The notes beneath the pieces were generated by a model. The model searched no databases and was not told the DNA's origin. It saw only the letters and a list, made by a program, of their open reading frames with translations. The translations under genes were made by a program, and so were the position numbers. Below, piece after piece: positions 42,630-52,946 of a stretch of 64,000 bases of DNA; position 1 is the stretch's first letter; the number at the start of each line of letters is the position of its first letter. Origin of the DNA: Fistulifera solaris (Eukaryota; Bacillariophyta; Bacillariophyceae; Naviculales; Stauroneidaceae); contig AP026150.1 of assembly GCA_030295235.1 (NCBI GenBank), positions 186,001 through 250,000 on the forward strand. The letters run 5' to 3'.

Positions 42630-43205
42630 TCACTTGCGCGACTTGGACCGTGTCGCTTTAAACTTCTTTGTTCTCCTTTTCTTGAACGATGTATTCTCTT
42701 TCTTCAAGGCTTTCTTTTGTTCTTTCTTTTCATTGCGTTCTTTCAAATGTCGCGCCGCCTCTTTTTGTCGTTGCGAGGCTGTTTGGGCCATGGTATTTTG
42801 CAAATGTTCACGAATCGTCGCAAAGGGGTCGGCTTGAAAAGCAGGATGCTGTAGGACTAAATTCATATGCGCAACTTCTTTCTGTACGAGATTCTGTTTC
42901 GCTTTGTTGGATTTGATCACTGGGATAGTCGATATTGACGTTGGTACTTCGTCCTCTTTGTCAACGACAGTCTCCAGCAGGGCCGACCGAATGGCATCCA
43001 TACCATCAATTTGTTTCTTTTGTTCTTCTTGTCGCTTTAACTTCAAAGAAGAAAGAATCATTTTCTCTTTTTGCAAATATTGTTCACGTTTTTGCAAACG
43101 CTTCCGTTGTCCTCGACTCAATTCGTCGCCTGCTTCTTTGGTGGTTTTTTTCACAGCTGCTGCCGCCGCCTTGCGAAATGTTCCTACTTTGGCTAATTTC
43201 GGCAT
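42630..43205 (-). CDS. SLX9: ribosome biogenesis protein SLX9-like
   Basis: The 191-residue, highly basic protein has the SLX9 pattern. An N-terminal LSRGQRKRLQKREQYLQKE helix is followed by a middle with DAIRSALLET and a core with LQHPAFQADPFATIREHLQNTM. A Lys/Arg-rich tail (KKRRTKKFKATRSKSRK) fits nucleolar targeting. SLX9 helps 40S pre-ribosome assembly and export. The gene converges with ADAT2, 70 bp apart. The retrotransposon has inserted 144 bp upstream of its start. Confidence 0.82.
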   Translation of the reverse strand: MPKLAKVGTFRKAAAAAVKKTTKEAGDELSRGQRKRLQKREQYLQKEKMILSSLKLKRQEEQKKQIDGMDAIRSALLETVVDKEDEVPTSISTIPVIKSNKAKQNLVQKEVAHMNLVLQHPAFQADPFATIREHLQNTMAQTASQRQKEAARHLKERNEKKEQKKALKKENTSFKKRRTKKFKATRSKSRK

Positions 43206-43343
43206 ATTTTGTGTTGATTAATTCAAAAAAAGACGAGTAATAATGAGAAGATGCATATAATACGAAAGACGGGCGACATGCCTTAACGCATGTTAAAAAA
43301 GAAAAAAATCGAGTGGAGATGACTGAAACTGAACGCGCGAAGC

Positions 43344-43348
43344 AGGCG
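43344..43348. repeat. target-site duplication, left copy (AGGCG)
   Basis: AGGCG immediately precedes the left LTR and is repeated exactly after the right LTR at 50457-50461. A 5-bp direct repeat is the normal footprint of Ty1/copia integrase. Confidence 0.93.
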
Positions 43349-43799
43349 TCTCACGTATCGACGGACAGAAACAGAAATTCTGTCAACCAAGTCGCTACGT
43401 TTCGCAACAACAGAAGAGGAAGTATCTGGTAGAGCTAAGACGATAAACAGTCAAAGTTTTCCAAACAACAATATTATGAAGCCTTTACAAATCCGACAAA
43501 TGAACAAGGTGGAATCTCACTGGGTGATGGTTCCGCCGAGAATGTCACTGCCATCGGACTAGGTCTTGTTTTATCTTGAAATTCTGAGCTCACGTATGTG
43601 GCTCTAACATTCTTGTATCGCGTTGCTTGCAAACCTTTCACGCCTTCACGATCAACCCAAATCGTGCAAAGACCCTTGGGCCTCGCCCAAGAGGTTACAT
43701 TCGGATGCTTCCGATTTGGGGATCGGAATTCGCATTAGGTCGTGCGGCCATATTGGCTGAGTCCCTAGTAGTCTGCCCGCTATCCGCATTTCCGTGACA
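43349..43799 (-). repeat. 3' LTR of the copia element (451 bp)
   Basis: In element orientation it starts TGTCACGG and ends CGTGAGA. It is 9 bp shorter than the other LTR because of small missing units (CT, CGG, C and CGG). The polyprotein frame enters it and stops at 43695. Confidence 0.94.
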
Positions 43800-46700
43800 C
43801 TCCCTCTCAGACGAAGAGGGATCACTTTCAACCCAACCCATTAACTTGTCTCGAAGATAGGTAAACGTTTCCCTAGGCAATCCTTTCGTCATGATATCCG
43901 CAAGCTGTTCTTTAGTGTCAATCTTGTTGATTTTCAATTCACCACTTTGAACATGTTGTCGGAAGAAATGATATTTCGTGCCATAGTGCTTCGAGCGAGG
44001 GGTCATCCGCGGAATTGTAGCAAGAGTGAGCTCCATTGTTGTCTTCAAATACATCCGAATGGGCAATGCTCTCGACTTGGTCTTCTCCAGTAATAGCCTT
44101 AGCAACAGCAGTAACAAGTCTTCGCATCGGCAAAACATCGCGCATGGCGGTACTCAATGCGACATATTCACTCTCCATCGTACTTAGAGAGATTTCAGAC
44201 TGTAGCTTCGATACCCAAAGTAGGGGGCAATTGCCGAGCGTCAAAATATAACCAGTACGCGACTTCACACTTATCGGATCTTCAGGATCTTCCGCACCCC
44301 ACAATCCGGCAAAGTCGGCATCAACAAAACAATCAATTTTCAACTCTTTCGTCGGACGCATCACCAAACCACGATCGGCCGTTCCTTTTAAATAACGCAC
44401 TATTCTCTTGATTGCTTTAGCATGACTTTGCCGTGGTGAATGAGTGAAGCGGCACTGGTGGACAGCAAATGCAATATCCGGTCGAGAGTTTGACGACAAG
44501 TAGAGCAACATTCCGACAACCGAAGCATAATTCCAAGACTCGGCAAACGCAGCACCAGCCAAATCTTTTCCCAATGGCTTGTTTTCAGCAGGCGTGTCGC
44601 AAGAATTACAATCAGCCATGTCGGTGGCTTCGATGACGCGTTTAATGAGACCTTTCTGGGTCAACTCGATAGTATCTCCACGACGGGTAAACTGAATTCC
44701 CAAGAACGCGGAAACATCTTTCGACTCCACAGTTAAAGTTAAAACCTTGTCAATAGTGTCAATCATGTCATCCATGCACTTTTCATCGAGACTGAACCAA
44801 AGGCAATCATCGACATAAGTCAAACAAATAATTTTCTCGTGCACGAACAGGCAAGCATCGATGTCGACCAACTGTTTGAAACCATGCTTCTCCAAAGTGT
44901 CCTTCAACAAGTTGAAGAATCGGAGTGGACTGTCGGACTTTCCGTAAAGCGTCTTCTGGAGCATCAAAACAGTGTCTTCGCCATCGTCGTGAAATCCTTG
45001 AGGCATCTCAATGTAGCACTCTTCAGTAGGTGGCAAAGGGGCTTGAGCAAACGCATTGACATAATCAACTTGGCGGGTATGCATTCCGTGGACAATGGAC
45101 ATAATTAACAGCAACCGAACTGTGGACCACTGTACGACAGGAGAGTAGGACTCGAAGTAGTCTACTCCTTTTATCTCCATGTCGCCACGAACACAAAACC
45201 TCGCCTTGTACTTCGTGGGTGTCCCATCCGGTGAACGTTTAAGCCGAAACGCCCAAGTGGATTTTATCACGCGCTTATTCGCAGGTACTGAAGCTCGCGG
45301 AATTTTCTTCCACGTCCCCATCATCTCCAACATTCGAATTTCTTTCACCATCGCCTCTTGCCATTCTCGATATTCGGCAGACGACATTGCTTGATGATAC
45401 ATTGGATAGTCGGGATCGGAACCTTTCTTTGGCTTCTTTGCACGCTGCATAGCGCAAAAGCAACAGGGTCGCTATGAAATCAAACTCGCCGATCTCCGAA
45501 TCCCAACAAGCAACAAGGCCGGAATGAATCGACGCAATAAAAGAGAAAGTTTCGCGAGGAATCGGCGCAAGAACAACCGAAGCAACGTTTGTAATAAATT
45601 CATTGAATCTCTTTGGAGCACGTCTCGCGAGTGGATCGGCGAGGTTCGGCAGGAACAGCTGGTGTCTTCTTCCGCGGCGAACTTGATGGAGGCTTGGCAT
45701 CCACAGCAACCTTTGGAGCAGGAATCGGCTCAACCGGCTTTGAAATAGGCTCAGATAATTTAACAGGAGTAGTAACTGTCTTTTGTTCTGGCTCCCTCTG
45801 CAATGTAGGCTCGTTTGAACTCTTTTCAGTTGTAGGCTCGGCATCGGTTCGTAATCGCTGGTGCACTTTGTCGAAATCAACTGGAGGGCTAGCAGTGTCT
45901 TGGACGCTTCGAATTTTGCGAGATCGCTCTTGAATTCGAACATGCAACTCATCTTGACTCAACCATTCATCATCCAAGTCGATCGGATCATCCTCATCGA
46001 AAAATACCTGAAAGCGAGATGATGCGAAGATGTCGGCCCAAGTCTCCGGATCGACAGAATCATCCTCATTAGCGACATTCAAACAGTGGCAAACCAATCA
46101 TCAACAACAACATGGAACTGCGCGGAAATCCGGTTTGTTTCTAGGTTCAGAACGACAGGAACATTCGATGCATGCCGCTTTGACAAACCCAAGAAAACGC
46201 CAGCGTCTCGAGCGAGGTTCAAATTTTGGAATCTTGTGCCCATCTTGCAATTGAGGGTTCAAAATATACGCGGGTGATCCCCATACATGCATATCAGCAA
46301 ACACTTTTCGATCGGTCGTTGTTCTGAAGATCATATCAGCCGGAGATGAATTATTTTCGCCGGGTCCGTAGTTGAAATTTTGAACGACATAATCGATCGC
46401 CTGAGGCCACAAATCCGAAGAAATCGCTTTCGGCCAACGCAGTTTAGCATGTAGCATCGTGGTGCGTGCAAGAGATATAATACTTCCGATCGCGCGCTCA
46501 GCAACAGCATTTTGGTGGTGAGCACCAGGTCCACTGAGAGTCATCGACTGGTAGTTCGTATCAATTTGCTTTGTGAACTCCTGCGCCGTAAACGTGCCAT
46601 TGTCGGTATGATATTGGACCACCGTGATGCCGTGATTAGCCATTGCACTTTCGAACTCCAACTTGGCGCGCAAAGCCTCGCCAGCAGTAAAATTCAAAAC

Positions 46701-48374
46701 GTGAACGACGTACACGAATCCACTTGCATGATCGACAAAAATCACACCGCCTTTGAACTTCTCATCATCTTTGGTACCACCGAAACCAGAGTAGAGACGT
46801 CCCCTCGTTGAAACAGAGAAGTGATCCATTGAAACCTTCTGGCCCGGAATTAAAATATCCTTCGAGAGAACTTTGGATTGGCGATCGACGGTCAATTTTG
46901 CTCCAGTCGACTTGCGCTTTCCTTTTCCATACATGCAAGCAGCGCACTTGGGAATATCACAACGCGCCGCCGCTTTGACTTCAGCAGAATTTCCGAGAGC
47001 GCCGGTTTTGAGCAAGGCTTGAATATTTTTCATGCTTCGGTGAACAAATCGGAAATGTAAGCGAAGAAGAAATTTCTGTGCTTCACTCAAGTTTTGATTC
47101 TCAGCCGCGGTCACACAGTTTCGAATCTTTGCAGCATTGAGAGCAACAGATTGTTTTCGGAACATCTCCAGAGTAGGCAAGTTGTTTTCCGGAGAGTAAA
47201 CAATATCAAGAAAGTGGCCGTCCAACAGATCGACATGAATGAGGCTCGAGTCGCCTGAAAAACGCGGTTCGTCGTTACGTTGCGCCTTCACCAATTGACA
47301 GTAGGACTGTGGGCTGAAGAGTCGGACATTGGCATCGGGCACATGTAGCCCAGGGATCCGAAAAGTAAAGCCCTTGCCGTTGGACAGAGTAACAGTCCAC
47401 TCAAGAGTGCCCGTGCCGGCAATCGAAGAACCTGCAGCAAAGCCAGACAAAACTTTATCGCCAGTAGTCGGAGTGTAGGACGTGAAGTCAGCACGGTCGA
47501 AAGTAACAGCAACTGTGGCTCCAGTATCCCAAATAACCGGAAACAGATCCGCCATGGTAGGCTTTCCAGCGACATGCACTTGATGCAAAGCAGGGAGGGC
47601 ATAAATAGACGGGGGCAGCTTCGCGTACGGTGCAAAGTAGGCTTTAGAGTTGTCTACACTATTATCTCCCTCTCGAAGCAACATCGTCTCACTTTCACTA
47701 GCAGCTCCCTCTGGAAAGAAATGCCCAGTGGGATAGCAAAACAGAAGAGAGTCGTCCAGTAGGTTCCAAGGCTTAGGATGCCCGTTCGGCGGACACGATA
47801 AATCTAAAGACTCGGTACACAAATGGCCATTGCTGTCAATCATATCCGGAAGCTCCAAGGCCCAACGAGGAATCGCTTCGAAGTCTTCGACGACGTTTGC
47901 TCCTCTCGCAGTTTCGACAAAACGATTTTGCTTGCGACGCCGAAAAACACCATCCTCACCATGCTGACAAGACGAATCGTTTGAAGATGAAGAAGGATCA
48001 GGAGGTCGGCGCAAACGTCGGCTGCGATCACTTGGATGAAACTGGTAGCAGCCATGCCAGGCGGGCACCAAGTTGACTCCATAAACAACACCGGGGGCGC
48101 CGAGCGTAAGCGTCACTCGCCACATGCTCGTCATGATCGAAGAAAGCACCATGAAACGACACGGGAGAGAGATGAGACGCTCGGGCAAAGGCGTGAATCG
48201 CGGCCGAAGACCAAGAGAGCGACGATGAGCGGCACTTTGGGCACGCAACCACTTCGAGATGGTCGCAGCAACACGGAAATGACGCCACCAAGAAAAGCAC
48301 TCCACAATCAACCAGCAAAGAATAAAATGCTTCGGCAAAAGCTCCAACAATAAACGACCGATAAATATGGACAA
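43695..48374 (-). CDS. copia pol: protease, integrase, reverse transcriptase, RNase H, with frame breaks
   Basis: Going down the minus strand: protease active site DTGA near 47518-47529; the zinc-binding HHCC pre-integrase (HFRFVHRSMKN … CDIPKCAAC, about 46930-47060); and integrase core MDHFSV, HTDNGTFTAQEF and AHHQNAVAERAIG giving the D-D-E triad. An acidic linker follows with frame changes near 46140 and 45610. Reverse transcriptase then shows WAFRLKRSPDGTPTKYKARFC and the YVDD box near 44805-44820. RNase H (DADFAG, STMESEYVAL) comes last. A frame change near 44030 loses two bases in GAGC(GC)TC; the expected NNGALTLATIPRMTPRSKHYGTKYHFF resumes after it. The frame continues into the 3' LTR and ends at 43695. 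Confidence 0.9.
43800..43808 (-). other. polypurine tract
   Basis: GAGAGGGAG (minus strand) lies directly against the 3' LTR, the position where plus-strand DNA synthesis is primed. It lies inside the coding frame of pol. Confidence 0.85.
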
Positions 48375-48405
48375 AAGGCTCAGGAAGGGACCTCGATCGA
48401 AAGGT

Positions 48406-49895
48406 TCACCTTCCCTGCCGATTTCCTATTCGAATCGCTGTCGGAACCCCAACAGAACTGCAAGGGTGCCGTCCAAGCTTGAGCAACATTAGCGGCAGGA
48501 GCGCGGGCTTAACATCAGCGGGCTTCTCTTCTTTGCTCTTGTGCTCGCCGGTTCCATGAGTCTGGTTCCAACGCTTGCACTTGGCTAGCAATAATAGAAA
48601 GTCTTGCCGTACTTGGTCATGGTGGTGGGCTCGCCCTCGCGCGATGCGAGTCCAACGAGTTTCGGTCGAACCACCGCTTTTCTTGTCGCCATCACCACCG
48701 CCAGCCTTCGGAGCAGCCTTGTCTTTGTTCGCCTTCTTGTCCTTGGTCTTCGAGGGAGGCAGTTTTAGTGCCGTTCGACTCGAATTTCGACTTGAGGGTC
48801 TTGAACTCGGCTTTGAGACTCTTGATAGCCGCAGTATTAGCACTAACATCAGTAGCAACTCCTTTAGCCGGTCCCCAATCGTCCTTAAGGGTGCTGTAGA
48901 AATCTTTAGCTTCATGGAGAATGCGGCGATAGTTTGTATAACCGCTCATCCTTTCAGCAACTTCCTTCGACTTTCCGGCAGAGAGACGCACAAAGTCGGA
49001 GAGAGATGCCAACTTCGTGTGCCAGTGAACACGGAACGCTTCGACCGAACATTTGCACAGCTGCTGCTGCAAAATAATCAAGTGGTCGCGAGGGAGCTGG
49101 TCATTAGCTTCCAACTCCTGCAAAGTCTCCATCTGCGCATTCGCCCAAGCAGCAACATTCTCACCGGGAGTTTCAACCAACGTGCGCTTGGTGAACTCTT
49201 CTCCGAGCTCTGAGACACGGGCGAAATGCGTTGGGAAGAACTTCTTCGGTGATTTTCATCCAAACCAAAGGGCCAAAGCGCGCATGGCCGGAACTCAAGG
49301 AAGTACGAATCGTGCGCTGGAAGGAGCGCTCCAACGAGTTGAGCAGAAAAGCAGCCGAATCGCTTAGCGAGTTGATCATGTACTGATCAAAGACACCGGA
49401 CTTGATCATGTCTTCGAGATGCTTCGCGACTGGGTCGAAAGTGAACTTGCCATGGTACACGAAGAGATCGATGACACGACTGAGATCAGCAGGATCATTC
49501 ATGTAGAACGGCCGTATCGAGACCATGCGTAATACAATGGTTGAACGCTTCATCCGCGAGCTCAACAAGGCGGTAGTCATTCGCAGTAGGACTGAACTTG
49601 GGGTCGAGACCGGCGATGCGATCCTTAAAACTTTTCTCAGCGATAAGGATTCGGATCTCGGAAGCAGTAGGGCTCGCAGGCACAAGGTTAACACTGCGAG
49701 TAAAGTTTCCATCCGGAGGACCACCAATAGCTGGGATAGAACCTTGAACAAGGCCGAACTTTGGCGAGAACGGGCTCGGAAAAAGTGGCCTGAACATCCT
49801 TTTCGACTTTTGGCGCTTGGTGAAACTGCGAGGGCGAAACACCGGGCGGTCACCGGAGGAGGTTTCCTGTCATCAGTTTCGCTATCGGAAGACAT
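48406..49895 (-). CDS. copia gag, frame broken several times
   Basis: The gag region starts at the ATG 49895 (MSSDSETDDRKPPP). It passes through at least four frames: SFTKRQKSKRMFRPLFPSPF, then FYMNDPADLSRVIDLFVYHGKF, then VETPGENVAAWANAQMETLQEL, and finally CKRWNQTHGTGEHKSKEEK. The last is a Cys/His zinc-knuckle-like nucleic-acid binding piece, typical of diatom copia gag. The first break (near 49848) is cured by one C in a CCC run. Each segment is well conserved in composition, so errors rather than decay may explain most breaks. Gag forms the particle that packages element RNA. Confidence 0.75.
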
Positions 49896-49982
49896 ATCGC
49901 CGAATAACGAAAGACGACAAAAGAGGAGTAAGTAGGGCACGTGTATCAAACAACTGCAAAGACTGTACCAGATAGTGTGAAT

Positions 49983-49996
49983 CTGGGCTCGTAACC
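49983..49996 (-). other. primer-binding site resembling a half-tRNA (initiator Met) site
   Basis: Directly after the 5' LTR the minus strand reads GGTTACGAGCCCAG. This is not complementary to a tRNA 3' CCA end (no TGG start). It resembles the complement of the initiator-Met tRNA anticodon stem-loop, as used by Drosophila copia, apart from one or two mismatches in the loop. Confidence 0.6.
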
Positions 49997-50456
49997 TCTC
50001 ACGTATCGACGGACAGAAACAGAAATTCTGTCAACCAAGTCGCTACGTTTAGCAACAACAGAAGAGGAAGTATCTGGTAGAGCTAAGACGATAAACAGTC
50101 AAAGTTTTCCAAACAACAATATTATGAAGCCTTTACAAATCCGACAAATGAACAAGGTGGAATCTCACTGGGTGATGGTTCCGCCGAGAATGTCACTCTG
50201 CCATCGGACTAGGTCTTGTTTTATCTTGAAATTCTGAGCTCACGTATGTGGCTCTAACATTCTTGTATCGCGTTGCTTGCAAACCTTTCACGCCTTCACG
50301 ATCAACCCAAATCGCGGTGCAAAGACCCTTGGGCCTCGCCCCAAGAGGTTACATTCGGATGCTTCCGATTTGGGGATCGGAATTCGCATTAGGTCGTGCG
50401 GCGGCCATATTGGCTGAGTCCCTAGTAGTCTGCCCGCTATCCGCATTTCCGTGACA
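49997..50456 (-). repeat. 5' LTR of the copia element (460 bp)
   Basis: This is the longer of the two LTRs. It carries one T-for-G type substitution (TTTAGCAAC against TTTCGCAAC on the plus strand) and four extra short units against the 3' LTR. Promoter and start of the element RNA should lie here. Confidence 0.94.
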
Positions 50457-50461
50457 AGGCG
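50457..50461. repeat. target-site duplication, right copy (AGGCG)
   Basis: Exact match to 43344-43348, fixing both ends of the element. Confidence 0.93.
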
Positions 50462-50599
50462 TAAAGGGTGAAAAGGCGCCGGAAAAGGACTCGTGACTCA
50501 TTTGTGTCAACCTGGCACGAACGGGTGAATCCAGACCAGGATAACAATAACCGCGTATTATGAAGACCTTTATTTTGCTCTTCAAGGAGCTCTTCGATA

Positions 50600-52335
50600 C
50601 GTGGTGCGGAACTGTCCGCAGAAAAGAAAACACGCCATCTAGCTTCTCATCCTTGAGTCTTGAGCAGCTTTCTTTGTTGCCCGCGGTAGCGCTCGCTCAA
50701 TCTGGCGTTTTGAATCCACCCCGATTCAACCGGAGGCATCGACGTTGGAAGTACAGTCTCCTGCAGCTCGGGACTATCTCCTCCCGGACCGGTACCATGA
50801 AACAACTCACACAGCACATCCGGGATGATGGGATAGGAGCCACGCAGAAAAAGGAAAGTTATGCGGCGCTTTCGACCAACGATGTCGCAACCAGCAATGG
50901 CCGTTCAGGTGTAGAATCCGTCACCAGCTTTTCCGATCCATTGAAGAAATCATTCCGTAAATACACTTTGTCGATACTACCTCCGTTGGAACACCTGCCG
51001 TTGTCATCATAGACTGTAATGAACCTGTTGCGGGTAAGCAATTGCTCTAACGAATCATAAACATCGTCACAGTGCTCTTTATGAAAGGAATCGTCATCTC
51101 CTGAATCATGTGCGTATGGACCTATTGTGTCAAAAATGAATGTGCGCAGCCCTGGGTGACTTTCCATAGCCCTGAAAATATCACTCGAGTAGTCGTACCA
51201 GTCGCATTACCAGGCTAAAAGTTGGCGCAAATCTCCCAGGTCCAAATGCTCCAGCTTGCTGTTGGCGTTAATCACTCTAATCAGTGCTTCCACCAAGTCA
51301 CTACTGTCGAATCTGCTGTATCCAAAATTAGAGATTCGCACTGATAAGCTCAATGTCTCTAGGTGGCCGCACTCAGCCATCCTGTCAAGCAATAAAGCAA
51401 GACATTCGCCCCAGTCGGGCGAATCGAACGTAAGCATCTTCGCTCACTTCTAAATACAAGTGCTTGGCAAAAATATTCATGCCATCAAAATCACTTGGCC
51501 GCAATTTGGAAATATCAAACTCATAGCCTATAGAATTCGCCCTTGCGGCTTAAACGGAAGATGAGCGCATTCCTGGTCCAACTGACAAATGCGGCGCATC
51601 GAATGTTATTTCCAGATTAAAGAGACGCTGCAAATTGCTGGGACTAATGGGCACCTCTTGGTCGTCAGAGTCAAAAGCGAACGATCCAAAAGTAGGCTCT
51701 TGTCGTTTTTCCAGTGCGTCTACAAAGGCCGTTCCCTCGTCTTTGAAACGAACATCACTGAGCTCTATGTTTAAAGGGTAAGCACGTGTGGCCAAGACGA
51801 CAGACTGCTCGGGGCTCAAAGTCCCAAACTTAAAGCAGTAATGTCGTTCCGGATTGGCATCAAGTGCGCGTGCGAGCTGCTCAGGTTGGAGGGCATCAAA
51901 GTCAAATAAACAATTGGTCTTCGGAAGACGTACATCGAGAGTAGATGATGAGCTGTTGTTAGAGAGTTTCAGCGACCAGATAAATGTAGCAGTCTCCGCA
52001 ACAGCCTGATCGCTGCCAACGATAGCAAATATGGTAAACTTTCCTCTCGCCTCATCGTATATTCTGAAACAGAGGAATTTTTTCAGTTGATAGCTAAAGT
52101 TTTCCGTAATGTAAAGGAAAACACCATATTTCTCACACAATATCATTATGCCTGCACCAGTGACAACATCTGCATGACATTTCAAGTCATTCAAATGAGT
52201 CGGTTCCCTTCGCATTCGGTATAGGGGTAAGCTGACCCCAAATATCATCGCTGTAAGTGCTTTTAAAGATGGTAGCAGTCGATCGTCGTCTGGCACCAGT
52301 TCTAAAACAGCGTCATTCTCCTCTCGCTCTACCAT
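50600..52335 (-). pseudogene. LRR-like family member C, decayed
   Basis: C starts MVEREENDAVLELVPDDD at 52335 and keeps the family blocks PLYRMRREPTHLNDL, QAVAETATFIWSLKL, LQPEQLARALDANPERHY, TLSPEQSVVLATRAYPLNIEL and GTAFVDALEKRQ. It then stops at 51550 after a frame change. Further on, a real in-frame TAA (LLAW-stop-CDW) is a 3-bp insertion relative to D, and extra AA and A bases disturb the segment near 51430-51550. The C-terminal SAA-stop at 50859 is another break. These are not homopolymer events, so C is probably a pseudogene. The basic end of the family is still recognisable near 50650-50690. Confidence 0.7.
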
Positions 52336-52946
52336 TTTCGCTGCGGTTAATAGAAAAGGTAGAAGATAATGAACGAGGATTAAAGTATGTTGATTTCTTT
52401 AAAGTATAAACAAGCTGTAGCAGGATACGGCCAGAGGTCGCATTCGTTCATCATTACGTAAAACACCACCGGAACCAGTACCAGGTACGTTACGCGTTAC
52501 GCGTAGCGGTGCCGTACCAGGTACTGTATCATGTCGCTCCCAAGGTCGCTCCTGCCTCCTGCTCTGTAAACTTTAAGTACTATAAATAATGATAAAGAGA
52601 ACTGTTATGCGGGACGCAGTGGGTGGACAGACGGACTATTCGTGTCTCAATCACACTACTGTGTCTTGTGTGCGGACGATGGCGATAAGGATAATAGATT
52701 TCTCTCCTTCGGTATTTCGCTAGTTGCTGCGCTATAAACGTAGATAAACAACTATTATCTAAGCCTCTTTTCTGAGATATATTAGATCCCGTAAAGTGTG
52801 TGATGAATCTTCTCCGCAACATCCTATTACTTAGCATAAGTCCTAGGCTTTCAAAACGGATTGCTATCCAAAATATAGACTATGTTCAGCTTCATACCAG
52901 GTACGGTATGGACCAAATATCACACAAAATAATCATCTAAAGACAT
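52336..52946. other. 611-bp spacer with repeated GTACCAGGTAC words
   Basis: The spacer between C and E carries GTACCAGGTAC at 52478-52488 and 52514-52524, and ATACCAGGTAC at 52894-52904. TTACGCGTTACGCGTAGC lies between the first two. The words are near-palindromic. I find no gene here. Confidence 0.5.

Larger units (their letters stand above)
43349..50456 (-). mobile_element. Ty1/copia LTR retrotransposon, 7108 bp, minus strand
   Basis: The element runs on the minus strand: 5' LTR (49997-50456), primer-binding site, gag, protease, integrase, reverse transcriptase, RNase H, purine tract, 3' LTR (43349-43799). Integrase lies before reverse transcriptase, which is the copia order. The two LTRs are nearly identical, differing by one substitution and four small length changes, and a perfect 5-bp duplication flanks it. 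The insertion is therefore young. The coding region needs several frame corrections to read through. Many of these are at homopolymers, so the copy may be more intact than it looks. It resembles the diatom copia (CoDi) lineages in having gag and pol close together. Confidence 0.96.
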
